DNA of 64,000 bases. Origin: DATBLE01 sp963791425 (GTDB lineage: Bacteria; Actinomycetota; Thermoleophilia; Gaiellales; Gaiellaceae). Positions within the stretch are counted from its first letter, which is position 1; each line of letters begins with the position of its first letter. A model generated the notes under the pieces. It was not told the DNA's origin. It saw only the letters and a list, made by a program, of their open reading frames with translations, and searched no databases. Below, one piece after another: positions 28,048 through 36,476 of this stretch. The stretch spans positions 620,001 to 684,000 of the forward strand of contig CAWBSE010000004.1 in assembly GCA_963791425.1 (NCBI GenBank), written 5' to 3'. Made by a program: the position numbers and the translations under genes.

Positions 28048-28706
28048 GGCGTCACCCGCGTGCGGAGCGCCCGCCAGAACAGCAGCTGGTTCAGCTCCTG
28101 GGCGAGCTCGGCGAGCCCGTGCAGGTCTTCGACGGCGCCCTGGCGCGCCTCGGGGTTCCGCGCGCGGAGCTTGGGCACGAGTGCCTCGAGCAGGTCGGCC
28201 TGGTTCCCCGCCGCGGTCGCGAACTTGCGGAGGTGGCGCACATCGGCGCCGGCGGCGACGAGCCGCGCGCAGACGGCGGCGGTGTCGATGTCCGCTTCGG
28301 TCAGCGGGGCGTCGAGCAGGCCGTAGTCGACGAGCTCGCGGCCCTGCGCGGACGTGATCCCTGCGCGCTGGCAGAGCTCCTCGGCGCCGATCACGGCATC
28401 ATGGGCGGCGAGCCCGGCCCGGTGGCGGCGGCGCTCGTTCGAGGTCGGGGACGCCAGTTCCTGGCGAATCACGCGTAGCGGCAGGAACTCGTCGCGCTGG
28501 AGGCGCAGGATCGTCTCCAGGCGCTCGACGTCCTCCTCGCTGAACAGGCGGTAGCCCCCACGCGTGCGCTTGGGCGACAGCAGGCCCTGATCCTCGAGGT
28601 AGCGGATCTTCGAGATCGAGATGTCCGGGAAGTCGCCCTGCAGCCGGCGGCAGACAGAGCCGATCGTGTGGAGCCTGGGTGCGGTTGCCTGTGCTGTTGT
28701 CGTCAT
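28044..28706 (-). CDS. ftsR: MerR-family regulator, FtsR-like
   Basis: MerR-type DNA-binding protein. In Corynebacterium the homologue FtsR activates ftsZ. The winged-helix region reads TIGSVCRRLQGDFPDISISK then IRYLEDQGLLSPKRTRGGYR. The C-terminal two-thirds is helical and lacks metal-binding cysteines, with DYGLLDAPLTEADIDTAAVC as a family-like segment. Position directly after a GarA-like FHA gene is the classical actinobacterial arrangement and supports the name. Length 220 aa. Confidence 0.85.
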   Translation of the reverse strand: MTTTAQATAPRLHTIGSVCRRLQGDFPDISISKIRYLEDQGLLSPKRTRGGYRLFSEEDVERLETILRLQRDEFLPLRVIRQELASPTSNERRRHRAGLAAHDAVIGAEELCQRAGITSAQGRELVDYGLLDAPLTEADIDTAAVCARLVAAGADVRHLRKFATAAGNQADLLEALVPKLRARNPEARQGAVEDLHGLAELAQELNQLLFWRALRTRVTP

Positions 28707-29170
28707 CGCTCGAGAAAGATGAGCCGGTATTTGCCGATCTGGACCTCGGCGCCGTGCTCGAGTTCGCCGCGTTCGATCCGGGATCGGTTCAAGAAGGTTC
28801 CGTTCAGGCTGCCCAAGTCCTCGATCGTGAATCCTGTATCGACCTTCGTGACCGCCGCATGACGCCTCGAAACGGTGACGTCGTCGAGGAAGATGTCGCA
28901 GTCGGGCGAGCGCCCGATCGTCGTCTGGGCGCGCTCGATCGCGAACGCCTCGCCCGTGCGGCCCCCGCCGGAGCGGATGACGAGCGCCGGACCTTCGATC
29001 CCGAGCTCCTCGAGCAGGTCGGCGTGCTCGTCCTGCACCTCGTCGGCCGAGATGGTCATGGTCGTCTCGTCCGGGTCGCTCTCGACCACGAGCAGCGCGC
29101 CGCAGCGCGAGCAGTAGTGCGCGGACTCCATGTTCTGGAAGCCGCACTCGGGGCAGTAGATGTGGCTCAC
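28703..29170 (-). CDS. garA: GarA-like FHA-domain protein with zinc ribbon
   Basis: Phosphothreonine-binding regulator. GarA/OdhI controls 2-oxoglutarate metabolism when phosphorylated by PknB/PknG. The N terminus carries a zinc ribbon (YCPECG and YCSRCG), then an acidic stretch with DETTMT, matching the phosphorylated ETT motif of GarA. The FHA domain has IGRSPDCDIFLDDVTVSRRHA and DLGSLNGTFLN. Length 155 aa. It overlaps both neighbours by 4 nt. No kinase gene is in the window. Confidence 0.85.
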   Translation of the reverse strand: MSHIYCPECGFQNMESAHYCSRCGALLVVESDPDETTMTISADEVQDEHADLLEELGIEGPALVIRSGGGRTGEAFAIERAQTTIGRSPDCDIFLDDVTVSRRHAAVTKVDTGFTIEDLGSLNGTFLNRSRIERGELEHGAEVQIGKYRLIFLER

Positions 29171-29409
29171 TCCGTGGGCGGGGCGGCCTTGCCGGCGAGG
29201 ATGTCCGTCAATCGGTCGAGGTCGACCTGGCCGAGCTCGCCCTCCCCCCTCTGCTGGAGCCGCGCAATCAGCTCAGCGCGGAGGATGTCGAGCTTTCCGT
29301 GCAGCATCCGGCGCTGGAACGAGATCTCGTTCTCCTGCGCCTCGAGCTGCTTGATCAGGTCCTTCAGCTCGGAGTCGGGAAGACTCGCGAGGTCCGGAAG
29401 CGCTTCCAT
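29167..29409 (-). CDS. rsiG: RsiG-like anti-sigma factor (putative cyclic-di-GMP sensor)
   Basis: An 80-residue helical protein starting at an ATG preceded by GAAGGGA. LPDSELKDLIKQLEAQENEI then SFQRRMLHGKLDILRAEL matches the antiparallel coiled coil of RsiG, which in Streptomyces holds the sigma factor WhiG when cyclic-di-GMP is bound. The RsiG ligand motif E(X)3S(X)2R(X)3Q(X)3D is present once, with His in place of Gln (E-ENEIS-R-H-D spacing kept). Single-motif homodimeric forms are known from deep actinobacteria such as Rubrobacter. No whiG is in the window. Overlap with the FHA gene suggests linked function. Confidence 0.65.
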   Translation of the reverse strand: MEALPDLASLPDSELKDLIKQLEAQENEISFQRRMLHGKLDILRAELIARLQQRGEGELGQVDLDRLTDILAGKAAPPTE

Positions 29410-29475
29410 CTCATCCCTTCTGTCGTCAAACGGCCGGCCCACGCATTGAAGCAGGCACCGGGCAAAGGTTCAACC

Positions 29476-31998
29476 TCAACTTGAGATTTGCGCCGCGGCG
29501 GCGGATTCCTGCCCGGCCATCGCCTCATCGACGAGGGCGTGCAGCTCGGCCTCCAGCTCCGCGGACGCCTCCTCGCTCTCGCCCTCTGCGTAGATGTGCA
29601 CGAGCGGCTCGTCGGGGTCGGGCAACACCTCGGCCCAGCCGCGCTCGTCGATCATCTTGATCCCGTCGGTCAGATCGAGCTCGCGGCCCTTCAGCTGCTC
29701 GGTGAGCACGCGCATGACCAGGCCCTTCAGCGCCCACGGGCAGGCGATCTGCCGGTGGATGACGTGCGACGCGGGCAGCTCGGCGACGAGCTCGGAGAGC
29801 GGCCGGTCGACCCGCGCGAGCAGCTGGAGCAGCGTGCAGAGGCTCGAGACCGCGTCGTAGCCGGGCAGGAACTTCGGGAAGACGTAGACGCCGCCCGGCG
29901 CGCCCGCGAACACGATGTCGTCGTCGATCGCGGCCTTGGTCAGCTCGGCCGGCGCCGCCGGCGTGCGGACGACCTCGAGCCCGTACGGCTCCGCGATCTC
30001 CTCGACGCGGCCGGTGACGGTCACCGGCACGGCGATCTTGCCGGTCCACCCCGCCTCGCCGATCAGCCGGACGAACAGCAGCAGCGTCTGCTCGGTGGGG
30101 ATCTCCTTGCCCTGCTCGTCGACGACGACCAGCCGCTCGCCCGCCCGGTCGAACACCGCGCCGAGCTCGGCGCCGATCGCGCCGACGAGCCGTTTCGCCT
30201 GGGCGACCGACTCGCGGAGCGATGCCGCCGTTGCCGCCGTCTCCGACGTGAACCCGTGAGCCGACACCGCTTCGAGGTGCAGCGGCCCGAGCACCAGCGG
30301 GAGCACGAACGACGAGGCCGAGTGGCCGTAGTCGACGACGATCCGGAAGTTGCGGCCGCGGATCGCCTTCACGTCGAGCGTCGAGAGCAGGTCCTGGGCG
30401 TACTCCTCGCGGATCCGCGCCGGGTACGTGACGTTGCCGATGTCGCCGAACGGCACCCGCCGGAACTCGCGGCGGTTGAAGTGCTTGGCGACCTCCTTCT
30501 CCATGGTCGGCGTCATCTGGATGCCGGGCTGCTCGAAGAACCGGACGTGGATACGCTCGGGGTCGCTCTGGCTGACGCCGACGTGGATGCCGGCGTCGTA
30601 GCCCTGCGTCTTCATCATGTGGCGGCTGACCGCCGGCGGCAGGACGCGCAGGTCGGCCACGTCCACCCCGGCCGCGTTCAGGCCGGTGATCATCGCCCGC
30701 TTGATCGTGCGGCAGGCGCGCGGCGACTCGCGGCTGGCGACGACGCGCGCGCCGCGCTTCAGCGCGGTGCCGAGAGCGGCGGCCAGGCGGACGGCCGCGT
30801 CCGGGGTGAGGTCGACGTCGATCAGGCCGGTGACGCCGTCCTTGCCGAACAGCGCCGAGGTGGCGCGCGACTCCCAGATCAGGCTCTCGTGGATGTGTGC
30901 GCCGGACTCGACCTCCTTGTGCGGGTAGATCCGCACGCCCGGGAACACCTGGCTCTGCGCGCCGAGCACGACCTCGTCCCCGATCGCGGAGCCCTCCTGG
31001 ATGCGGACGTGCGAGCGGATGTCGCAGCCGCGGCCGATGATCGCCCCCTCGACGAGGGAGCTGCGGCCGACGTGCGTGCTCGCGTCGATCACGGAGCGGA
31101 CGGTGCGGGCGCGTTCACGCAGCGTGACGCTGGCCGAGAGCACCGAGTACGGGCCGATCGATGCCTGGGGCGAGATCCGGCAGTAGTTGCCGATGAACGC
31201 CGGCCCCTGGACGTCTTCGAGGTCGTCGATCTCGACGCCCTCGCCGATCCAGATGTTCCCGCGCAGGCGCAGGCCGGGGATGTTCAGGGCGACGTGGCCG
31301 TCGAGGGCGTCGAAGTTCGCCTGCCGGTAGTCGTCGAGGTTGCCGATGTCCTGCCAGTAGCCGTCGCAGACCTTCCCGTACAGCGGCCGTCCCATCTCGA
31401 GCAGCAGCGGGAAGAGCTCCTTCGAGAAGTCGTAGGGCCGGTCGGTGGGCACGTGCTTCAGCACCTCGGGCTCGATCACGTAGATCCCGGTGTTGATCGT
31501 GTCGGAGAACACCTGGCCCCACGAGGGCTTCTCGAGGAAGCGCTCGATGCGGCCGTCCTCGTCGGTGACGACGATCCCGAACTCGAGCGGGTTCTCGACC
31601 GACTTGAGGCCGATCGTCACCGCCGCCTCCTTTTCGCGGTGGAAGGCGAGCAGCTCGCCGAGGTCGATGTCGCAGAGCGCGTCGCCGGAGATGACGAGGA
31701 CGGTGTCGTCGAGCTTTCCGGAGGCGAGCCGGACCGATCCGGCGGTGCCGAGCGGCGACTCCTCGACCGAGTACTCGATGTTCAGGCCGAGCGACTCGCC
31801 GTCGCCGAAGTAGCTGCGGATCGACTGGGGCATGAACGCGAGCGTGATGATCACGTCGTCGAACCCGTGGCGGCCGAGCAATTCGAGGATGTGCTCCATG
31901 CACGGCTTGCCGACGATCGGCACCATCGGCTTCGGCTGGTTCGAGGTGAGCGGGCGGAGCCGCGTCCCCTCGCCGCCGGCCATGACGACTGCTTTCAC
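29476..31998 (-). CDS. sugar-1-phosphate nucleotidyltransferase / phosphomannomutase-like fusion
   Basis: An 840-residue three-part protein. Residues 1-235 are a nucleotidyltransferase (VVMAGGEGTRLRPLTSNQPK, ISGDALCDIDLG), probably forming GDP-mannose or a similar NDP-sugar. Residues about 245-370 form hexapeptide repeats. The rest resembles alpha-D-phosphohexomutase domains. The mutase phosphoserine loop TASHNP is not found; the aligned region reads GIHVGVSQSDPERIHVRFFE, so mutase activity is doubtful. The GTG at 31998 overlaps the pgsA stop. Confidence 0.85.
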   Translation of the reverse strand: MKAVVMAGGEGTRLRPLTSNQPKPMVPIVGKPCMEHILELLGRHGFDDVIITLAFMPQSIRSYFGDGESLGLNIEYSVEESPLGTAGSVRLASGKLDDTVLVISGDALCDIDLGELLAFHREKEAAVTIGLKSVENPLEFGIVVTDEDGRIERFLEKPSWGQVFSDTINTGIYVIEPEVLKHVPTDRPYDFSKELFPLLLEMGRPLYGKVCDGYWQDIGNLDDYRQANFDALDGHVALNIPGLRLRGNIWIGEGVEIDDLEDVQGPAFIGNYCRISPQASIGPYSVLSASVTLRERARTVRSVIDASTHVGRSSLVEGAIIGRGCDIRSHVRIQEGSAIGDEVVLGAQSQVFPGVRIYPHKEVESGAHIHESLIWESRATSALFGKDGVTGLIDVDLTPDAAVRLAAALGTALKRGARVVASRESPRACRTIKRAMITGLNAAGVDVADLRVLPPAVSRHMMKTQGYDAGIHVGVSQSDPERIHVRFFEQPGIQMTPTMEKEVAKHFNRREFRRVPFGDIGNVTYPARIREEYAQDLLSTLDVKAIRGRNFRIVVDYGHSASSFVLPLVLGPLHLEAVSAHGFTSETAATAASLRESVAQAKRLVGAIGAELGAVFDRAGERLVVVDEQGKEIPTEQTLLLFVRLIGEAGWTGKIAVPVTVTGRVEEIAEPYGLEVVRTPAAPAELTKAAIDDDIVFAGAPGGVYVFPKFLPGYDAVSSLCTLLQLLARVDRPLSELVAELPASHVIHRQIACPWALKGLVMRVLTEQLKGRELDLTDGIKMIDERGWAEVLPDPDEPLVHIYAEGESEEASAELEAELHALVDEAMAGQESAAAAQISS

Positions 31999-32561
31999 GC
32001 TGCGTTCTCCTTCCTGATCGCGCCGCGGGCCGCCCACATGTACAGCGCGGCCGCGACGACGGCCATCCCGAGCCCGATCCAGAACAGCCACAGCGGCCAG
32101 TCCGTACCCGGAACGGTGACGAGCAGAAACCCGATGCCCGCGTAGAGCAGCCAGGTGGCGCACTTGCCGAGGAAGCTGACCGAGAACTGGTATCCGCGCG
32201 GCACGACGACCTTCGCGCCGACGATCAGGAAGAGGTCGCGCGCGAGGATGATCGCCAGCGCCGGCCACGGCAGCCGGTCGGCGAGCACGAGCATGATCAC
32301 GGCGGCGTCGATCATCAGCCGGTCGGCGAGCGGGTCGGCGTACTTGCCGAACTCCGACTCGACGTGCCAGCGCCGGGCGAGCCAGCCGTCCACCTGGTCG
32401 GTGACGCCCGCGACGCCGAAGATGATGCCCGCCGCCCAGCTGTGCCCGTTGTCGGCGCTCGCGTAGACGACGATGAACGCCGGGATCAGCAGGAACCGCA
32501 GGATCGTCAGGCCGTTGGGCAGCCAGGCGAGCGCGGGAACGGGTGCGGACGTGGAGGCCAC
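31995..32561 (-). CDS. pgsA: CDP-alcohol phosphatidyltransferase, PgsA-like
   Basis: Integral membrane enzyme that joins CDP-diacylglycerol to an alcohol phosphate, most likely glycerol-3-phosphate. The CDP-alcohol motif is complete: DQVDGWLARRWHVESEFG then KYADPLADR. LPNGLTILRFLLIPAF is the usual N-terminal segment. The GTG at 32561 fits this and follows a TATCCT box by 9 nt. Length 188 aa. Confidence 0.85.
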   Translation of the reverse strand: MASTSAPVPALAWLPNGLTILRFLLIPAFIVVYASADNGHSWAAGIIFGVAGVTDQVDGWLARRWHVESEFGKYADPLADRLMIDAAVIMLVLADRLPWPALAIILARDLFLIVGAKVVVPRGYQFSVSFLGKCATWLLYAGIGFLLVTVPGTDWPLWLFWIGLGMAVVAAALYMWAARGAIRKENAA

Positions 32562-32570
32562 GTCACGCAA

Positions 32571-32576
32571 AGGATA
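32571..32576 (-). promoter_or_regulatory. -10 box just upstream of pgsA
   Basis: TATCCT read on the minus strand ends 9 nt before the pgsA GTG. It lies between the gene and the terminator hairpin of the upstream protease remnant, so pgsA and the fusion gene probably start a new transcript here. Confidence 0.45.
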
Positions 32577-32583
32577 GTGCGCC

Positions 32584-32613
32584 GGTGGGGCCCGGCCAGT
32601 CCCGGGCCCCACC
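32584..32613 (-). terminator. strong hairpin between the M43 protease gene and pgsA
   Basis: A perfect 12-bp stem (32584-32595 with 32602-32613) closes a 6-nt loop. It lies just after the inferred protease stop. There is no U-run. Confidence 0.6.
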
Positions 32614-32626
32614 TGGCGTCGGTGTC

Positions 32627-33831
32627 TTACGGCGGACGGTGAACTTCACCTTCGCCGGACTCATGCCGTACGGCCCGTGACGGTGATGAGGCCCGTGATC
32701 GGCGTGCCCGGGACGGTCGCCGTGATCTCGAGTCGTTGACGACGGTGAACGACGTCGTTGCGGAGCCGTTGGAAGCTACACGTCGGTCGCCCGGCTCAGG
32801 TTGCCCCGTGATGGTGACGACCGTCCCGATCGGCCCCTTCTTCGGCTTGTCCTTGCTCACCGACGGCGGCAGGTCGCGATAGGTGTCCCAGATCGGCTGG
32901 AGCGCGACGCCGTCTGCCCGGCGGTGAACTGGGTCATGCACGGGTCGTCCGTGTAGTTCATGTAGTTGTGGATCGGATCCGATCCGGCCGCCGGGCACGT
33001 GTCGGCCGCCGTGCAGTCGAACTCGACGATGTGACGCCGGCGTGTCGGCGACCTGGTCGTTCTTCGGGCTACAGCCGCCCTGGAACGTGTGGTACAGCCC
33101 GAGCCAGTGGCCCGGCCTCGTGCGTGAGCGTGTCACCCTCGTTGTACTTCGCGTCCGGCCCGAAGTCGCCACTTGCCGCCCGGGAGCGACTCGTGGTAGA
33201 TGACCACGCCGTCCTGGCTGCGTCGAGCCCCGTCCCCTTCTTGACGGGGAAGGTCGCCCAGCCGAGCAGGCCGTCGCCGAGGTCGGCGGTGTACACGTTC
33301 AGGTCGAAGTAGCCGCCCTTGCGCAGGGCCTTCTTCATGGCCTTCTCGTTCTTGCCCGGGAACCATGCCCGTTGAACCAGAGTCGGGTTGTTCGTCCGGT
33401 CGGTGCCGGCCAGACTGGAAGCGGATGCCGGTGTCGACCCCGCCCTCACCGCCCGAGTAGGCGTTGTTCAGCTGCGTGATCTGGTCGGTGATCCATTGCG
33501 CCGGGATGTCGCCGTGTGCGTCGTCGTTGTCGGCGGCGCTCGTGGATCACGTGGAAGTACACCTGGACGGTGACGTTCGGCCGAGAAGAACGGCGATACG
33601 CCGTCCCTCGGGCGTCGGTAGGTCGTACTCGTTCGTGACCAGGTCGCGCACCCGGCCGCTCGCGGCCTTCAGCGCCGCGACCGGCTCGTAGTTCGCCGGT
33701 GACAGACAGAGCGGCGTCGCCGTCCGCACCTTCGTTGCCCCTGCTGACCCCTCTGCGACGCTCGCGCCGAACGCGATTGCCGCAATCGCCGCAAGCGCTA
33801 CAACTGCGCCTGCAATGCTGCGTTTCGTCAT
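32627..33831 (-). pseudogene. secreted M43 (pappalysin-like) metalloprotease, many frameshifts
   Basis: Starts with a signal peptide (MTKRSIAGAVVALAAIAAIA). Joining frames gives NVTVQVYFHVIHE, the M43 opening strand. It continues DIPAQWITDQITQLNNAYSG, WFPGKNEKAMKKALRKGGYF then DLNVYTADLGDGLLGW, DGVVIYHESLPGG, and the zinc site GDTLTHEAGHWLGLYHTFQG followed by GC. The C terminus is an IPT/TIG-like domain (GPIGTVVTITG to SPAKVKFTV). At least six one-base insertions interrupt it, at roughly 33590, 33535, 33415, 33230, 33170 and 33105. In every case dropping one base restores the family sequence. It is either a decaying protease gene or an assembly-error cluster. Confidence 0.75.
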
Positions 33832-33956
33832 CGAATGCCTCCCTCTCCGATACGGCGGCCGGCCCTTCCGGAGACCCCGTCCGCCCTACGTTGCCTGCCA
33901 GACCAAGTCGGCACTCTAGGCGAAAGCCCGGTCGTCCGCCAAGATCCGTCTAGGCC

Positions 33957-34994
33957 ATGAGCGACCGCCTCGCACTGCCCGGATTCGTCACCGCGCACTC
34001 GCACGCGTTCCAGCGCGCGCTCCGTGGCGGCGGCGAGGGCGGCGACTTCTGGGAGTGGCGCGAGGCGATGCTGCGCGAGGCCGAGCGGCAGACGCCCGAG
34101 AGCGTCCGCCGGGAGTACGCCGCGACCTACCGCGAGATGCTGGCCGCCGGCTACACGGCGGTGGGCGAGTTCCACTACCTGGGGCTCCAGGAGGCGCTGG
34201 CAGCCCTCGACGCGGCCGCCGAGGCCGGGATCACCCTGGTGCTGCTGCTCGCGGCGTACGGGCGCGGAGGGCTGCCGCGCTTCCGGCAGGAATCGGCCGC
34301 CGAGTTCCTCGGCCAGGTCGAGTCGCTGCGCGCCGCGGGCGCCCGCGTGGGTGTCGCCCCCCACTCCGTGCGCGCCTGCCCGGCCGGCTGGCTCGCGGAG
34401 ATCGGCACGTACGCCGCCGCGGAGGGGCTGCCACTGCACGTCCACGCCGACGAGCAGCCACGCGAGATCGAGGAGTGCGTCGCCGAGCACGGCGTCCGGC
34501 CGATCGAGCTCCTCGCCGGCGCCGGCTGCCTCGGCCCGAACACCACCGTCGTGCACGCGACACATGCCGACGCGCACGAGCTCGACCTGCTGGCGGAGGC
34601 GGGCGCGCGGGTCTGCATCTGTCCGACGACCGAGGCGAACCTCGGCGACGGCTACGCGCCGGTCGAGGCGCTGCGCGACCGCGGCATTGGCATCTGTATC
34701 GGCTCGGACTCGAACGTCCGCATCGACCCGCTCGAGGAGCTCCGCGAGCTGGAGGGGATCGCCCGCCGAGCGAGCGGCCGGCGCAACGTCGTGCCGGTCG
34801 ACGCATTGCTGGCGATCGGCTCGTCCGAGGGTGCCGCGGCGCTCGGCCTCGAGTCGTGGCCGGAGGCGTCGGTCGATCTCGGGCACCCGTCGCTGGCCGG
34901 AGTCGAACCCGCCGACATCCCGGCCGCGCTCGTGCTCGGCTGCTCGGCCGAGGTGCTTACTGCCCGCGGATCCGGGCCCGCAGCGCCAGCATGA
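33957..34994 (+). CDS. hutF: formimidoylglutamate deiminase, HutF-like amidohydrolase
   Basis: Metal-dependent deaminase of the HutF group, converting N-formimino-L-glutamate to N-formyl-L-glutamate in histidine breakdown. HSHAFQRAL holds the first metal ligands. FHYLGLQEAL, VAPHSVRACP, LHVHADEQPREIEE, VVHATHADAHE and CPTTEANLGDGYAPVEAL with IGSDSNVRIDPLEEL follow in the family order. It begins directly at the barrel, lacking the N-terminal beta-strands of longer homologues. The 3' end overlaps the next gene tail to tail by 38 nt. Confidence 0.8.
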   Translation: MSDRLALPGFVTAHSHAFQRALRGGGEGGDFWEWREAMLREAERQTPESVRREYAATYREMLAAGYTAVGEFHYLGLQEALAALDAAAEAGITLVLLLAAYGRGGLPRFRQESAAEFLGQVESLRAAGARVGVAPHSVRACPAGWLAEIGTYAAAEGLPLHVHADEQPREIEECVAEHGVRPIELLAGAGCLGPNTTVVHATHADAHELDLLAEAGARVCICPTTEANLGDGYAPVEALRDRGIGICIGSDSNVRIDPLEELRELEGIARRASGRRNVVPVDALLAIGSSEGAAALGLESWPEASVDLGHPSLAGVEPADIPAALVLGCSAEVLTARGSGPAAPA

Positions 34995-35949
34995 ACGTCT
35001 GCGACCAGTAGGTCGTGCGCTCGAGGTATGCGCGCTCGGACGCGCGGCCGGTCAGCCCGTAGGCGCCGTCGTAGCTCAGGTAGTTCGACGTGGCGGCAGA
35101 GCCGCCGGGCCGCGAGCGCGCCGGCTCGATCTGCGTGCCCTCGTGCCACTCGTTGTAGCTCGTGATCGTCACGCCGTCGGCGCCCGACTTGATCGCGGAG
35201 CGCCACATCCGGTCGTAGGTGGCGCCGTTCTGGCGCGGCTTGACCCGCAGGTCGGCGGTGGCATGGCTGGCGTCGTAGCCGGGCCCGACCGACGGCAGGC
35301 ACTGGAGGCCGACGTGGTGCGCCTGCGCGCACATCCGCGGGAACGAATCGGCGCCCCAGAGGAGGACGTCGTACGTGTACATGCCGTCGAACTTCCCGGC
35401 TGCCGCTTTCCCGGCCAGGCTCGTCTGGGCGAAGAGCTGGATGTCGGGCTCCTTCGCGCGGAGATCGGCCCAGTCGGACACGGGCAGGTCGAACGGCCGG
35501 TAGACGTAGATGCGCGTGATCCCCATCGTCCGCAGGTGGTCGATGTCGGCCTGGATGCTGTCGATCGTCCGGTCGGGATACGGCTCGAGGTGGACGGCGA
35601 CGGAGAGCCCGACCGCGTTCGCCTCTTTGACGACCATCGGGAGGCGGAGATCCTCGGGCGAGCCCCAGCCCCACCACGACGAGACGACTTCCTGGACGCC
35701 GGCTGCGGCGATCTCCTGCATCTGCGCGTGGACGATCGCCCGGTTCGAGCTGGAGTACAGCCCGCGCGCCGGGTAGAAGCTCGACGCGACGTCGGCGGTT
35801 CCCGTCCCGGGCATCAGCCAGTGCTCCCAGCCGCCGTCGCGGGCGGGGTTGCCGTACCACGGGTAGTAGAAGATCGAGACGTGGGGCGCGGCCTGCGCCG
35901 CCGCCGGGAAGGCGAGGAGCGCCAGTACGACCACGATCAGGCGGAGCAT
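34957..35949 (-). CDS. secreted glycoside hydrolase family 99-like protein
   Basis: A 330-residue protein with signal peptide (LRLIVVVLALLAFPAAAQA). FYYPWYGNPARDGGWEHW, VVSSWWGWGSPEDLR and ITSYNEWHEGTQIEPA are hallmarks of the GH99/WbsX-like (endo-alpha-mannanase-related) TIM barrel. It would act outside the cell on alpha-mannose-type glycans. The exact substrate cannot be read. Confidence 0.75.
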   Translation of the reverse strand: MLRLIVVVLALLAFPAAAQAAPHVSIFYYPWYGNPARDGGWEHWLMPGTGTADVASSFYPARGLYSSSNRAIVHAQMQEIAAAGVQEVVSSWWGWGSPEDLRLPMVVKEANAVGLSVAVHLEPYPDRTIDSIQADIDHLRTMGITRIYVYRPFDLPVSDWADLRAKEPDIQLFAQTSLAGKAAAGKFDGMYTYDVLLWGADSFPRMCAQAHHVGLQCLPSVGPGYDASHATADLRVKPRQNGATYDRMWRSAIKSGADGVTITSYNEWHEGTQIEPARSRPGGSAATSNYLSYDGAYGLTGRASERAYLERTTYWSQTFMLALRARIRGQ

Positions 35950-36042
35950 TCTCAAGGCGGGGGTCTCCGTCCGGATGATTGCACGGTTGCCGGAAGGAGC
36001 AAAGGAACTTCGGTCACCCATGTCAGGGACACCTGATGGGGT

Positions 36043-36153
36043 GTGAAGGTGGTCAGACGGCTCACGAGCGTGGCGCTGGTCGCCGTTGCCGCTGCAGCCT
36101 GGACCGCGACCGGCATCCCGAACCCGGCGCCGCCCGTGGCGCTCGTCGACTAA
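36043..36153 (+). CDS. very short signal-peptide-like protein
   Basis: A 36-codon frame starting at a GTG after GATGGGG. It encodes a basic N terminus and a hydrophobic stretch (TSVALVAVAAAAW), then a Pro-rich end. It could be an exported peptide or the remains of a larger secreted protein. Its stop overlaps the next gene's stop. Confidence 0.35.
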   Translation: MKVVRRLTSVALVAVAAAAWTATGIPNPAPPVALVD

Positions 36154-36386
36154 CGGTCGAACGCGTCGCGGTTGCAGCGCGGCACGTAGCGGCCGTGGTG
36201 CCGTGCCTGAGGTGTCCACCGCCAGCTCGCAGCACGCGTCCGGGCCGGCATCGGGATGACTTCCATCATCCCTTCCCAGTCCGGCTCGTCCTGCAGCACG
36301 GCCTCGAGCGCCCGTTCGGCCTGTTCACGCGAGCCGTACAGCTCGATCACCTCGTCGACGAAGCGGTCAGCGAGTGCCCATTGCAT
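36150..36386 (-). CDS. small hypothetical protein
   Basis: A 78-residue soluble protein with an acidic helical first half (RFVDEVIELYGSREQAERAL) and a basic, His/Arg-rich second half. The ATG follows AGGGGAGACAGGG, one of the better ribosome sites in the window, which supports it as real. Function unknown. Confidence 0.6.
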   Translation of the reverse strand: MQWALADRFVDEVIELYGSREQAERALEAVLQDEPDWEGMMEVIPMPARTRAASWRWTPQARHHGRYVPRCNRDAFDR

Positions 36387-36476
36387 CCCTGTCTCCCCTC
36401 ATACCCGTTCCTCAGCGTAGGGATTCTCGAGCCCGGCGGAAACCACTCGATCGAGGGATCTGGTTCTCTGCGGCCG

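Noticed and set aside
29488..32145. Open plus-strand frame of about 885 codons opposite the nucleotidyltransferase fusion
   Set aside because: Antisense shadow of a well-supported gene; composition is dominated by Arg, Asp, His and Val as typical for such shadows.
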